Part shown: piece by piece, positions 1-8,304 of the stretch
Position numbering within the stretch: the first letter of the stretch is position 1
How the letters are laid out: the number at the start of each line of letters is the position of its first letter
DNA from: Flammeovirgaceae bacterium
GTDB taxonomy: Bacteria > Bacteroidota > Bacteroidia > Cytophagales > Cyclobacteriaceae
Direction of reading: 5' to 3'
Assembly: GCA_003229495.1 (NCBI GenBank)
Contig: QIEB01000305.1
Span: 1 to 11,069 of the forward strand
Length of the DNA: 11,069 nt
The notes under the pieces: generated by a model
Seen by the model: the letters and a program-made list of their open reading frames with translations, nothing else
Databases searched by the model: none
Told to the model about the DNA's origin: nothing
Program-made: the position numbers and the translations under genes

Positions 1-1
1 T

Positions 2-448
2 GATGCTTCTGCTGCCTCTGGTGCCGATTTTTTCTACCCTAAAGATGTCGAAGTTCTTGAGATAATGGAAGACTGGGTTTTTGATAAGAGGCGGAGTCGT
101 CTATTCTACGACATTCAGAGTATCACATTAATTTTGCCTGCATCTAAATTTCCGGAAACCGGTCTTCAAAGACAGGTGGCTTCCTTTAGGTACAAGGACC
201 TGGAAGAGTTGTTTAGAAGTATGCCGGAAGAGGCACTTTGGTTCAACCCTCAGAATTCCGCTGAACACAAGAATTTGGCAGATGCATTTTTGCTAAGGCT
301 TTTCAGCGCAAGGTTAATTAAAGTATCCAATCCGGAAGATTCTTATATTGCTGATATCTATAATACCAATCCCAAAGAAGGCTTGATTGCTTCACAAAGG
401 ATAGAGCAGGAGCTCTTGGAATTAGAACATGAACTTTGGGAATATTAA
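2..448 (+). CDS. gldN: GldN/PorN, T9SS ring protein (C-terminal part, 5' end outside window)
   Basis: The frame is open from base 2 and gives 148 residues before TAA, so the gene is cut by the window edge; the first in-frame ATG (65) lies inside the conserved region and is not the real start. The visible part contains FYPKDVEVLEIMEDWVFDK and YDIQSITLILPA, then a stretch around FRYKDLEELF and EALWFNPQNSAEHKNLADAF, which resembles the GldN family. In the known family GldN/PorN is a periplasmic protein that forms the large ring under the outer membrane with the lipoprotein GldK/PorK and is needed for type IX secretion and gliding. The gene normally ends a gldKLMN cluster, which fits the terminator straight after it. 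It converges on uvrC. Family assignment is by recognition of the sequence pattern, not by a search; the sprE/porW gene further along supports it. Confidence 0.85.
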   Translation, partial: DASAASGADFFYPKDVEVLEIMEDWVFDKRRSRLFYDIQSITLILPASKFPETGLQRQVASFRYKDLEELFRSMPEEALWFNPQNSAEHKNLADAFLLRLFSARLIKVSNPEDSYIADIYNTNPKEGLIASQRIEQELLELEHELWEY

Positions 449-480
449 TTTGCTCATTTAAATTATTATATATATAGTTC

Positions 481-523
481 AAAAAGGCTGTCTGTAGTTT
501 AAAACTACAGACAGCCTTTTTTT
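481..523. terminator. Bidirectional rho-independent terminator between gldN and uvrC
   Basis: Bases 481-500 and 502-521 are perfect reverse complements (core GGCTGTCTGTAGTTT), so the hairpin closes to a small A/T loop. On the plus strand it ends in seven T (517-523); on the minus strand the five A at 481-485 give a shorter U tract. It lies 32 nt after the gldN stop and about 60 nt beyond the uvrC stop, and so can end both convergent transcripts. Confidence 0.92.
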
Positions 524-552
524 ATGCTCCGTAGCGCAAGACTTATCAAGCG

Positions 553-579
553 CGGCCCGTAGCTGGAAGCTACGGGCCG
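553..579. repeat. GC-rich inverted repeat downstream of uvrC
   Basis: Arms 553-564 (CGGCCCGTAGCT) and 568-579 are exact reverse complements around a 3-nt loop. It begins 5 nt past the uvrC stop on the minus strand and has no adjacent T tract on either strand, so it is not a classical terminator. It may be a 3' mRNA-stabilising hairpin or a copy of a dispersed intergenic palindrome. The flank 526-552 repeats part of the word (CCGTAGCGC beside CCCGTAGCT), which hints at a composite repeat element. Confidence 0.75.
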
Positions 580-584
580 ATTAA

Positions 585-2402
585 CTAATCTTTAAAATAC
601 TGTTTCAATTTACCAGCTCTGGATGGGCCGACAACCAATGCCAAATCTTTTTCAGTTGCTTCCCTTACTTTTTTTAAAGACTTATACTTTCGTAAAAGTC
701 TGGTTGCTGTTTGAGACCCAATTCCAGGTATCTGTTCCAGTTCGGTACCCAGACTTTTCCTGCTGCGTTGGTTTCTATGAAAAGTAACAGCAAACCGATG
801 GGCCTCATCCCGCACCTGCTGTAGTAGTCTAAGCGAAGGTGATTTTTTGTCAATGAAAATAGGATACTGATCATGAGGGAAGTAAATTTCTTCCAGCCTT
901 TTGGCAATTCCTATAATAGGAATTGCTCCATAGAGCTGAAGATCTTTCAAGGCCTGACAGGCGGCGTTCAACTGCCCCTTCCCACCGTCTATTACCACTA
1001 GGTGCGGCATTGGTTTATCTTCACCCGCCAACCTTCTATACCTGCGATGGACCACCTCATACATTGAGGCAAAGTCATCAGGCCCATCTACTGATTTAAT
1101 GTTGTAATGACGATACTCCTTTTTTAAGGGCTTACCGTTCTTGAAATGGACCATTGAGGCCACTGGAAAAGCACCCTGAATGTTGGAATTATCAAAACAT
1201 TCAATGTGCACTGGAAATGTTTTGAGATTTAGATCCTGCTGTAGCGCCTTCAGTACCCTGTCTTTCTTTTGGGCCAACTCTTCTTTGTTCTCATAGTACT
1301 TTTTCTTGTAGTACAAGGCATTTTTTCTTCCTAGATCGATAAGTTTTTTCTTATCGCCTTTTCGTGGTACTGTTATTTGCAGCCCCTCCAATTCCCATTC
1401 AATTGCTGTATTTACCAGCACTTTTTTGGCATTACTGTCAAACCGTTGTCTAAACTCGAACAATACCTTTGTCAGAATCTCATGGTCGTCCTCATCTAAC
1501 TTTTTCTTGATCTGAGTAGAATGACTGGTTTCCAGGGCCCCGTTTTTTATTCTCATGAAATTGATAAAAGCCATCTTTTCATCGGAATATATACAACAGA
1601 CATCCAGATCGGAAATTCTGGGGTTGACGATGGTGGATTTTGCCTGAAACTTTGCTAGTAACCCCAGACGCTCCTTCATTTTTTGAGCCCGTTCAAAATT
1701 TAATTTTTCTGAAGCTTCAAACATCTTATCTTTAAAGTAATTCTTAACCAAAGTCAATCGACCCTTTAATACATTAAGCGCCTGCTCAATGTCACGGTCG
1801 TAGTCTTGCTGGCTTTGTAGGCCTTCGCATGGACCTTTACAGTTGCCAATATGATATTCCAGACATATCTTAAACTTCCCTTTATCAATATTCTTCTCGC
1901 TTAGGTCATACTTGCAAGTACGAATGGTATATAGCTTTCTGATCAGGTCAAGCACACTCTTCATGGCTACCACATTGGCGTATGGCCCGAAAAATGTGCC
2001 CCCTTTATAATTGTGTTTATTCCTGATTGGCATAATTCTATGGAACCGCTCATCAGGTACCCAGATATAAGGAAAACTCTTATCATCTTTAAGTCTGATG
2101 TTGTACTTGGGTAGCGTTTTTTTTATCAGATTGTTTTCCAGAAGAAGGGCATCAAATTCAGAGTTAACTACGGTGCATTCAATAGTTGATATTTCCCATA
2201 CCATTCGCATGGTTTTCCGATTTGGCAAGCTGGATTTATTAAAGTAACTGGACACCCGTTTTTTCAAGTCCTTAGCCTTGCCTACATAGATCACCTTTCC
2301 TTCCTTGTTTAAGAATCGGTATACACCCGGTTGTGAGGGTAATTTACTTACCTGTTGTTTAGTGTACGAAGGTGCGGCCATATTTGAACCAGGATGATGC
2401 AT
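585..2402 (-). CDS. uvrC: UvrC, excinuclease ABC subunit C
   Basis: UvrC makes the dual incision on either side of a DNA lesion in UvrABC nucleotide excision repair. The 605-residue protein is of usual length and has every expected part: the GIY-YIG nuclease domain (GVY at 26-28, YVGKAKDLKKR at 39-49, E89), a four-cysteine cluster (C163, C180, C188, C192), a UVR domain around 226-246 that contacts UvrB, the RNase H-like second nuclease domain (DNSNIQG with D404, IDGGKGQ with D472, RDEAHRFA with H535), and C-terminal helix-hairpin-helix motifs (LEQIPGIG at 555-562 and again near 590). The start is uncertain: ATG at 2402 adds MHHPGSN, while ATG at 2381 (MAAPSY) also fits; neither has a clear ribosome binding site. 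It follows the PBP gene by 18 nt and is probably the last gene of that unit, without an obvious functional link. Confidence 0.97.
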   Translation of the reverse strand: MHHPGSNMAAPSYTKQQVSKLPSQPGVYRFLNKEGKVIYVGKAKDLKKRVSSYFNKSSLPNRKTMRMVWEISTIECTVVNSEFDALLLENNLIKKTLPKYNIRLKDDKSFPYIWVPDERFHRIMPIRNKHNYKGGTFFGPYANVVAMKSVLDLIRKLYTIRTCKYDLSEKNIDKGKFKICLEYHIGNCKGPCEGLQSQQDYDRDIEQALNVLKGRLTLVKNYFKDKMFEASEKLNFERAQKMKERLGLLAKFQAKSTIVNPRISDLDVCCIYSDEKMAFINFMRIKNGALETSHSTQIKKKLDEDDHEILTKVLFEFRQRFDSNAKKVLVNTAIEWELEGLQITVPRKGDKKKLIDLGRKNALYYKKKYYENKEELAQKKDRVLKALQQDLNLKTFPVHIECFDNSNIQGAFPVASMVHFKNGKPLKKEYRHYNIKSVDGPDDFASMYEVVHRRYRRLAGEDKPMPHLVVIDGGKGQLNAACQALKDLQLYGAIPIIGIAKRLEEIYFPHDQYPIFIDKKSPSLRLLQQVRDEAHRFAVTFHRNQRSRKSLGTELEQIPGIGSQTATRLLRKYKSLKKVREATEKDLALVVGPSRAGKLKQYFKD

Positions 2403-2420
2403 TAGACTTTGTAGTGTCCA

Positions 2421-4742
2421 CTAGCGGATATCATCCGGGTTGATGTTATTTACCGGTATTTCTATTTCCAACGAATCCGAAACATTCGCAATGTCTGTAT
2501 ATTGATCGCAATCAATCTCCACCGATAGTCTCCTGATGGGTCGGGGAAATGGACCCTTGGTAATGTGGGTTTCATTATCGCCGTATACTTTTTCCATAAA
2601 ACGGTTCCATATTGGTCGGGCGGTTCTTGACCCCTGCCCTGATACCCAACTCCTGAAGTGAATGCTACGGTCGTCCCCTCCCACCCAGGCACCAGCTGCC
2701 AGGTCTTTGGTCACACCAATGAACCACCCATCCGAGGCGTTTTGCGTGGTACCGGTTTTTGCCCCAATCTCATTGTCCACCTTGACTTCGTAGCTTAACC
2801 CCAAAGCAGCACCACGGTCTTCCTCCAAAGCTCCTTTCAGCATGTGAATCATTATATATGCCGTTTCTTCATTGATGGCCTCAAAGGTTTTTGGAGGGAA
2901 CTCCTGCAGTATATTTCCATTTTTATCCTCAATTCGGGTAATAAAAAACGGAGAGATATGGGTGCCCTTATTTACAAACGTACTGTATGCCCCTACTAAC
3001 TCGAACAAGGAAACATCATTAACCCCTAAGCAAAGTGCAGGAACAGCCTCCAAATCACTTTCAATTCCCAATCTTTTAGCCATTTTGACTACCTCAGATG
3101 GCCCAACTTTTTGCATCATTTTAGCTGTGATGGAATTTACAGAATTGGCCATAGCTCTGCGGATGGTCATCTGTTGCCCAGTGTATTTACCACCGGCATT
3201 TTGTGGAGTCCATTTCTTATCACCCGGGATATCAAAAGTTACCTTTGTATCCATCAGAGTATAACAGGGTGAATAGCCGTTCTCGATTGCTGTGGCATAA
3301 ACAATAGGCTTAAAAGTGGATCCAGGCTGCCTCTTGCCTTGTTTTACATGATCATACTTGAAATACTTGTGATTGATGCCACCTACCCAGGCTTTAATAT
3401 GTCCGGTATGAGGATCCATTGCCAGGAATCCACTCTGTAGAAAATGTTTGTAGTATCTCAATGAATCCATAGAACTCATCACCGTATCTATTTCACCTTC
3501 CCAGGAAAACACCGTCATTTGTTTAGGAAGATTGAGAACGATCTCTATAGAATCCGGATCATCCGCATAATTTTGCTTTAATTGACGATATAATCGCGTC
3601 CGATGCATACTGGTTTCTAGAAAATTTGGAATTACTTCCTTGTTCTCGTCTATCCATGGTTGTCTACCTTCGAGGTGCTTCAGGAACTTAGCTTGGAGCG
3701 CTTTCATTTGTTCCGCCATGGCCTCTTCAGCATAAGTTTGTAACCGGCTGTCAATGGTGGTAAAGATTCTGAGCCCATCGCCATAAAGGTCATGACCATT
3801 GGCTTCGGCCCAATCCCGTAGGAAGTTTCCTGTCACTGTACGGAAATAGGTAGCTAAGCCAACATTTTGGTTTTGCACCTCATAATCTACTTCTACAGGC
3901 ATATCTATCAATGAGTCCAACATCGCCTCAGAGATGTAATGGTATTTTTCCATTTGTCCCATAACCACATCCCGTCTTCTCTTAGAATTCTCAGGGTTAC
4001 GGACAGGATTGTAAAGGGATGGTGCTTGCACCAAGCCCACTAGTACAGCTGCCTCCTGGACTTCCAGGCTATCAGGAGTGGTATTAAAGAAAGTCTTCGA
4101 AGCCACATTGATCCCAAAGGTGTTGCCTCCAAAGTCAACGGTATTGAGGTACATGGCCATGATTTCTTCTTTGGTAAAGTTTTTTTCCAACTCCACAGCA
4201 ATGATCCACTCTTTCGACTTTTGGATGATGGTCTTTATATCGTTATTCTTAATTCTTTTTAATAAAGCTCCGTCAAAATCCTCTTGTCTGGTATTGAACA
4301 GGTTTTTAGCCAGCTGTTGTGAAAGAGTACTTCCTCCACCTTTGCGATTGAAGGTGATAACTCCAGCCATCGCACGCAATATACCTATGGGATCAATTCC
4401 CGAATGTCGATCAAAACGTATGTCTTCGGTAGCCGTAAGTGCGTGCACTAGATTTGGACTGAGATCTTGGTATTGAGCAGGGGTCCGGTTACTATTTGGC
4501 CGGTAGTATTTTCCAAGCAATACTTTATCGGCAGAATAGAGTTCAGACGCCAGTTGGTTTTCCGGGTTCTCCAATGATTTTACGCTTGGCATACCACCAA
4601 ATAAGCCAAACCAGTCTCCTTTTACAGCGAAGACATATAAGAAGATGATCAACACCATCACTCCAAAACCAATCCACAGAGCCTTAAGTGTATTCGCAAG
4701 CCAAAAATCAGCAATGGAATCCTTCTTTTTCCTTTTTGCCAT
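2421..4742 (-). CDS. mrcA: Class A penicillin-binding protein 1A (glycosyltransferase/transpeptidase)
   Basis: This bifunctional peptidoglycan synthase polymerises lipid II and cross-links the stem peptides in the periplasm. The 773 residues show a basic cytoplasmic N-terminus, one membrane anchor (about 20-41), a GT51 glycosyltransferase domain with EDIRFDRHSG (catalytic Glu 106) and GGSTLSQQLAKN (136-147), and a transpeptidase domain with STFK (nucleophile S475), SVN (534-536) and KTGTT (662-666). All catalytic motifs are intact. The acidic C-terminal tail after about 735 is short. The ATG follows the sprE stop with one base between (TAA C ATG), so translation is probably coupled. The class A assignment is firm; 1A rather than another class A paralogue is inferred from overall resemblance. 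Confidence 0.95.
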   Translation of the reverse strand: MAKRKKKDSIADFWLANTLKALWIGFGVMVLIIFLYVFAVKGDWFGLFGGMPSVKSLENPENQLASELYSADKVLLGKYYRPNSNRTPAQYQDLSPNLVHALTATEDIRFDRHSGIDPIGILRAMAGVITFNRKGGGSTLSQQLAKNLFNTRQEDFDGALLKRIKNNDIKTIIQKSKEWIIAVELEKNFTKEEIMAMYLNTVDFGGNTFGINVASKTFFNTTPDSLEVQEAAVLVGLVQAPSLYNPVRNPENSKRRRDVVMGQMEKYHYISEAMLDSLIDMPVEVDYEVQNQNVGLATYFRTVTGNFLRDWAEANGHDLYGDGLRIFTTIDSRLQTYAEEAMAEQMKALQAKFLKHLEGRQPWIDENKEVIPNFLETSMHRTRLYRQLKQNYADDPDSIEIVLNLPKQMTVFSWEGEIDTVMSSMDSLRYYKHFLQSGFLAMDPHTGHIKAWVGGINHKYFKYDHVKQGKRQPGSTFKPIVYATAIENGYSPCYTLMDTKVTFDIPGDKKWTPQNAGGKYTGQQMTIRRAMANSVNSITAKMMQKVGPSEVVKMAKRLGIESDLEAVPALCLGVNDVSLFELVGAYSTFVNKGTHISPFFITRIEDKNGNILQEFPPKTFEAINEETAYIMIHMLKGALEEDRGAALGLSYEVKVDNEIGAKTGTTQNASDGWFIGVTKDLAAGAWVGGDDRSIHFRSWVSGQGSRTARPIWNRFMEKVYGDNETHITKGPFPRPIRRLSVEIDCDQYTDIANVSDSLEIEIPVNNINPDDIR

Positions 4743-4743
4743 G

Positions 4744-7344
4744 TTATTCCAAATAAAAATTATTAAAAAATGACAGGTAGCCTTTCAGATCTTTAGTTTG
4801 ATAAAATATTTCGAAATTCTTTTTGGTTATCACAAAAGTACTGAACTGTTGGTCTGAATAGTCATTTAAGAACCCTTGTTTTTGTAAAGTTTCGTAGTAA
4901 GATAAGGCCTTCCCTTTATCACCGAAGTCCTGAACTAATACCATTGCTTGACTTTCGTCAAAAATAAGTGATGAAGATGTCAGTTTCTGTTGGGCCAAAT
5001 TCTGTTGATTAAACTGATCAAACTCGCTGGCAAAATTACCATCTCGAATGGTTTTGGTGGAATATACTATAACAAAAATATGATCCCGGTTAAGATTTTG
5101 ATCAAAAGTAGCGCCTCCCAGACGAGCTAGTTGTAATGGCAATTCATGGGCCGCCCGCAAAAGTTTCTGTGCGTATTCATTGAGCTCACTTTCTGGAAAG
5201 TCCGTAAGAAATTTTTGTAGTTCAAATCGATAGGTATATAGATTGCCAGTTTGTCCTTTATTCAGGATTTCCAGCAATTTCAAATTGTCCGTATAGCTGT
5301 TTTCAAGGTGGTCATTCAGCGCCCTGTTGATAACAAATAACGAACTATCAAAATAATAGCCCTGATATAATTCATAGGCTGTTTTGTATTCCAGCTGCAT
5401 CTTCTCGGCCAGCGCGTCATATTCCTGCTTGTATTGTGGATTCAGTAATGTCTTGGTAAAAGTTGAATTAGGAAAATCATTTAGTAATTGATCACGGCAC
5501 TTTTGGGCACCAGGATCACTAAGCTCGGTGTAAATCAGATATAATTGATAAAGTAACTCTGGTTTATATTCCGTGGCTGGATATCTGCTGAGTAGTGTTT
5601 CAAAGGTTTGGTAAGCGTTGACTTTTTCCTTGAGTTGAAAATTATAAATGTTACCCAGGTTGTAATATGACAATTCGATAAGGGAGTCCGCTAAATGCTT
5701 CTGTTGGATACTGAAGGGAATAGTTTGATAAAATGCTTCTTTCTGAGCGGTGCGTACATCTTCAATATCATCCGTGGCTTCGTCCTCTGGCTCGGATTCA
5801 TCTTCGTCAACCAACTCCTCGTTGGATACCGAAATGCGCGCGTCTTTATTGGATCTTCTCCAATTATCTTCCAGCGTCCGATTGCCCCACCGACGAATGA
5901 ACTCTGATTGGCCGGCGCTTACCGCGGAAGTATTGTAAAAATACCATGTTGCTCCACTTTGGGCAACTACTGTATTTGCATCATCAAATATGCTTTTGCC
6001 GGAAAATTGGGTTTCTTCTTTCAATCGCTTCTCCTCTTTTGCCAACGCCAGCCGCTCTTGTCTGATTATTACACTGTCCAATAAAACACTGAGCTCCAAA
6101 CTGTCCATATTGGATAGGGTTAATAAACTATCCTGCAATGAAATTGTGTTCAACTGAGTGACGAAATCTTCTAGTATTTGTTGTCTTTCCTGTATCAATT
6201 GGTAATCGGGCTCATCTGTGGGAAGCACCATCATGGTGCTGTCATAATATGCCTTAGCCTTAGAAAAGTCCTTGAGTGTGTCATAGTTAATCAATCCCAG
6301 CTTCAAATAGGAGTGGGCCTTTTGTCTTTTATTGCCTACGCTCGCGGCTAATGAAGATTCGTAATATTCAATAGCGGGGTCCAATTCGCCCTGTTTCATC
6401 TCAAACTCCGCCATTTCATAGTAGATCTTGTCCCTAAACTCTTTATTCTTACGATCCTTGAGTATTTTAACATAGTATCGTCTTACCTTTTTAAGGTCAT
6501 TACTACGTGCAAGCTCAAACACCTGAGCCATTTTTAGACTTGCATAAAATGATAACTCATATGGTGGATTACTTTTAACACAAGCAAGGTAGTTGTTATG
6601 TGCCTCTGCATCGAATCCCAGGGTTTGATAGATTTGCCCAATTATGAAGTATATCTTGGCACTTCCCTCACCCAATGACATCAAGGGCACGGCCTCTGCA
6701 AGATTTTGTACCATATTATTCAGATCATTTCTTTTCTGGTACATGTAGGCCCTGGTGAGATACAAATTCTGCTGATTTTGCTTATTCAAACTTTCTTTTT
6801 TCAGGAAATCTGAGACCGCAATAGCATTATTCATTTCACCGTATTCAATATAAGTACGCATTAGGGCTATCAAACCATCATGGACTGCCTCCTCATCATC
6901 ACTAATGCTATTTACATATTTGAATGTCTGGATTGCTGCTTCGTATTTTCCCTGATAAAACTTCACCTTACCTATCAGGACATAGCTATCGTCGACCCAG
7001 TCACTATTTTTATGGAACTGAATAGCAGCAGCAGCCTTCTTAATTGCATCATCAAGCTTGTCCTGGTTGCTGGAAACAATTATAGTATCTACTGGTGTGA
7101 AGACATTTAGAATTCTGTCGTAGTTGGGTTGAAAACTGGTCTCGATAGCCTGTTGTACTTCCTTTAGCCTCTGATTGGCATAGAAGTAGGCATTATAGTG
7201 GGCCGTAACATTGTGGTAAGTCTTACTGACCAAAGTGTCCTTCTCTGAAGAACAGCTTGCCAACATCCATATTACAATCCAAAGACCTGGTCTAAAAGGG
7301 TATCTTTTGGTATTCAAAGCAACTGGAACAATATGCTTATGCAA
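4744..7344 (-). CDS. sprE: SprE/PorW, T9SS tetratricopeptide lipoprotein
   Basis: SprE (PorW in Porphyromonas) is a lipoprotein required for type IX secretion and gliding; published work places it as a bridge between the outer-membrane translocon and the GldK/GldN ring. The 866 residues contain a hydrophobic segment ending in the lipobox LASC (Cys 31), TPR-like helical repeats over about 115-370 and again about 550-725, the family signature WYFYNTSAVSAGQ and WGNRTLEDNWRRSNK (467-500), and an acidic linker at 509-530. The segment 753-860 looks like one or two small alpha/beta modules (HIFVIVY, SLIFDESQAMVLVQDF). The start is not an ATG: the frame opens at TTG 7344, and a second TTG at 7317 would give MNTKRYPFRPGLWIVIW, a normal-length lipoprotein signal; the first ATG (7266) is too close to the lipobox. 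It heads the minus-strand unit with the PBP gene and uvrC. Confidence 0.92.
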   Translation of the reverse strand: MHKHIVPVALNTKRYPFRPGLWIVIWMLASCSSEKDTLVSKTYHNVTAHYNAYFYANQRLKEVQQAIETSFQPNYDRILNVFTPVDTIIVSSNQDKLDDAIKKAAAAIQFHKNSDWVDDSYVLIGKVKFYQGKYEAAIQTFKYVNSISDDEEAVHDGLIALMRTYIEYGEMNNAIAVSDFLKKESLNKQNQQNLYLTRAYMYQKRNDLNNMVQNLAEAVPLMSLGEGSAKIYFIIGQIYQTLGFDAEAHNNYLACVKSNPPYELSFYASLKMAQVFELARSNDLKKVRRYYVKILKDRKNKEFRDKIYYEMAEFEMKQGELDPAIEYYESSLAASVGNKRQKAHSYLKLGLINYDTLKDFSKAKAYYDSTMMVLPTDEPDYQLIQERQQILEDFVTQLNTISLQDSLLTLSNMDSLELSVLLDSVIIRQERLALAKEEKRLKEETQFSGKSIFDDANTVVAQSGATWYFYNTSAVSAGQSEFIRRWGNRTLEDNWRRSNKDARISVSNEELVDEDESEPEDEATDDIEDVRTAQKEAFYQTIPFSIQQKHLADSLIELSYYNLGNIYNFQLKEKVNAYQTFETLLSRYPATEYKPELLYQLYLIYTELSDPGAQKCRDQLLNDFPNSTFTKTLLNPQYKQEYDALAEKMQLEYKTAYELYQGYYFDSSLFVINRALNDHLENSYTDNLKLLEILNKGQTGNLYTYRFELQKFLTDFPESELNEYAQKLLRAAHELPLQLARLGGATFDQNLNRDHIFVIVYSTKTIRDGNFASEFDQFNQQNLAQQKLTSSSLIFDESQAMVLVQDFGDKGKALSYYETLQKQGFLNDYSDQQFSTFVITKKNFEIFYQTKDLKGYLSFFNNFYLE

Positions 7345-7366
7345 CGTAAAAAATGCATATTTAATA

Positions 7367-7374
7367 CAAAATTA
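7367..7374 (-). promoter_or_regulatory. Candidate -7 element for the sprE-PBP-uvrC unit
   Basis: The minus strand reads TAATTTTG, an exact match to the Bacteroidota -7 consensus TAnnTTTG. It lies 22 nt before the TTG at 7344 and 49 nt before the TTG at 7317. No TTG stands at the usual 17-23 nt upstream, so the -33 half is missing or weak. Confidence 0.4.
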
Positions 7375-7400
7375 CTTACTCAAAATTGCTATGTTGTGTA

Positions 7401-7408
7401 TAATTTTG
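7401..7408 (+). promoter_or_regulatory. Candidate -7 element for the M23-bactofilin genes
   Basis: TAATTTTG matches the Bacteroidota -7 consensus TAnnTTTG exactly. The nearest TTG upstream (7386-7388) is only 12 nt away, too close for a normal -33 box. If used, transcription would start near 7414, downstream of the ATG at 7391 and just before the TTG at 7430, which favours the TTG as the M23 gene start. Confidence 0.35.
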
Positions 7409-7429
7409 TTGAACGAACCCGCAAAAATT

Positions 7430-8293
7430 TTGAGCGCTAAATCCAAATTAACCTATGGGCTGTTCAACAGATATCTTCTGATCATCAGGAACGAGGAGAA
7501 TTTTGCTGAGAAAAGCACATTCAGTTTTACCTATGCGAAGTTAATAGTTTTTATCCTAACTCTGATGATGCTATTTATGCTAATTAGTCTGTTTCTGGTT
7601 AAAACCCTGCTCGCTCAATGGTTTGATCCGGAACACGCGGAACTAGAAGCGAACAAACGGTTAATTGTACTTTCTTCTGCAGTAGACAGCCTGGCTTATG
7701 AAGTAGATCTTAAAGATCAGTTTATTGATAATCTTACCATGATTATAAAAGGTGATGACACTGTAGACATAACAACTTATACTTCCGGGCAAAGATTGAG
7801 TAACCTTAATACCGAAATAGATCTGGATAACCTGCCTCCAATTGATTCACAGTTTCGCAAGGAATTCGAAGAAGGTGGTGACCTATTACTGGACCTGGGC
7901 AGTAATAGTCCAGGAGACCTGCAGGAGATTTTTTTATTTTCACCTATCTCTGGAATTGTATTGTCTCCCTACAATGTTAAGAATGAACACTATGGGGTTG
8001 ACGTAGTGTCCAAAAAGAACGAGCCGGTTAAATGTGTGGCAGACGGTACCGTGATATTTTCAGATTGGACACAGGAGGCTGGATTCGTCATTTCGGTACA
8101 GCATAAGGGCAATCTGATCTCTGTTTACAAACACAATTCGGCTTTATTGAAAAAAGTTGGTAATTTTGTAAGTGCCGGAGATATCCTTTCTATTATTGGG
8201 AATACCGGTGAATTGACGTCAGGCCCCCATCTTCACTTTGAATTATGGTATAATGGCAACCCTGTAAATCCAGAGGAATTCGTTTCATTCTAA
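7430..8293 (+). CDS. M23 family metallopeptidase, membrane anchored
   Basis: A LytM-type zinc endopeptidase expected to cut peptidoglycan cross-links in the periplasm. From the TTG at 7430 it has 287 residues: a short cytoplasmic start (SAKSKLTYGLFNRYLLIIRN), one membrane helix at about 37-61, a likely coiled coil at about 70-105, a linker, and an M23 domain from about 170 to the end. The active site is complete: HYGVD (H187, D191) and HLH (H269) as zinc ligands, with H235 and H267 as the other catalytic histidines. The start is a judgement: ATG 7391 would add MLCIILLNEPAKI, which lies over a promoter-like motif, while the TTG start agrees with the usual N-terminus of this Bacteroidota family. 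The bactofilin gene follows after 11 nt, a pairing known elsewhere to link bactofilin scaffolds to M23 wall hydrolases. Confidence 0.93.
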   Translation: MSAKSKLTYGLFNRYLLIIRNEENFAEKSTFSFTYAKLIVFILTLMMLFMLISLFLVKTLLAQWFDPEHAELEANKRLIVLSSAVDSLAYEVDLKDQFIDNLTMIIKGDDTVDITTYTSGQRLSNLNTEIDLDNLPPIDSQFRKEFEEGGDLLLDLGSNSPGDLQEIFLFSPISGIVLSPYNVKNEHYGVDVVSKKNEPVKCVADGTVIFSDWTQEAGFVISVQHKGNLISVYKHNSALLKKVGNFVSAGDILSIIGNTGELTSGPHLHFELWYNGNPVNPEEFVSF

Positions 8294-8304
8294 GCGTAAT
8301 CACT

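Noticed and set aside
2872..3264. Open frame on the plus strand opposite the PBP gene
   Set aside because: It lies wholly inside the transpeptidase coding region of a complete gene with all motifs and has no recognisable protein features.
4078..4476. Open frame on the plus strand opposite the glycosyltransferase domain
   Set aside because: It mirrors conserved GT51 motifs on the other strand and shows no domain of its own.
5695..5938. Two plus-strand frames, one very Ser-rich
   Set aside because: The Ser-rich run is the antisense reading of the acidic linker of SprE; no independent gene is supported.
7235..7429. N-terminal extension of the M23 frame back to a GTG at 7235
   Set aside because: It would overlap the sprE signal-peptide region and cross the divergent promoter motifs, and the extra residues do not resemble the family.
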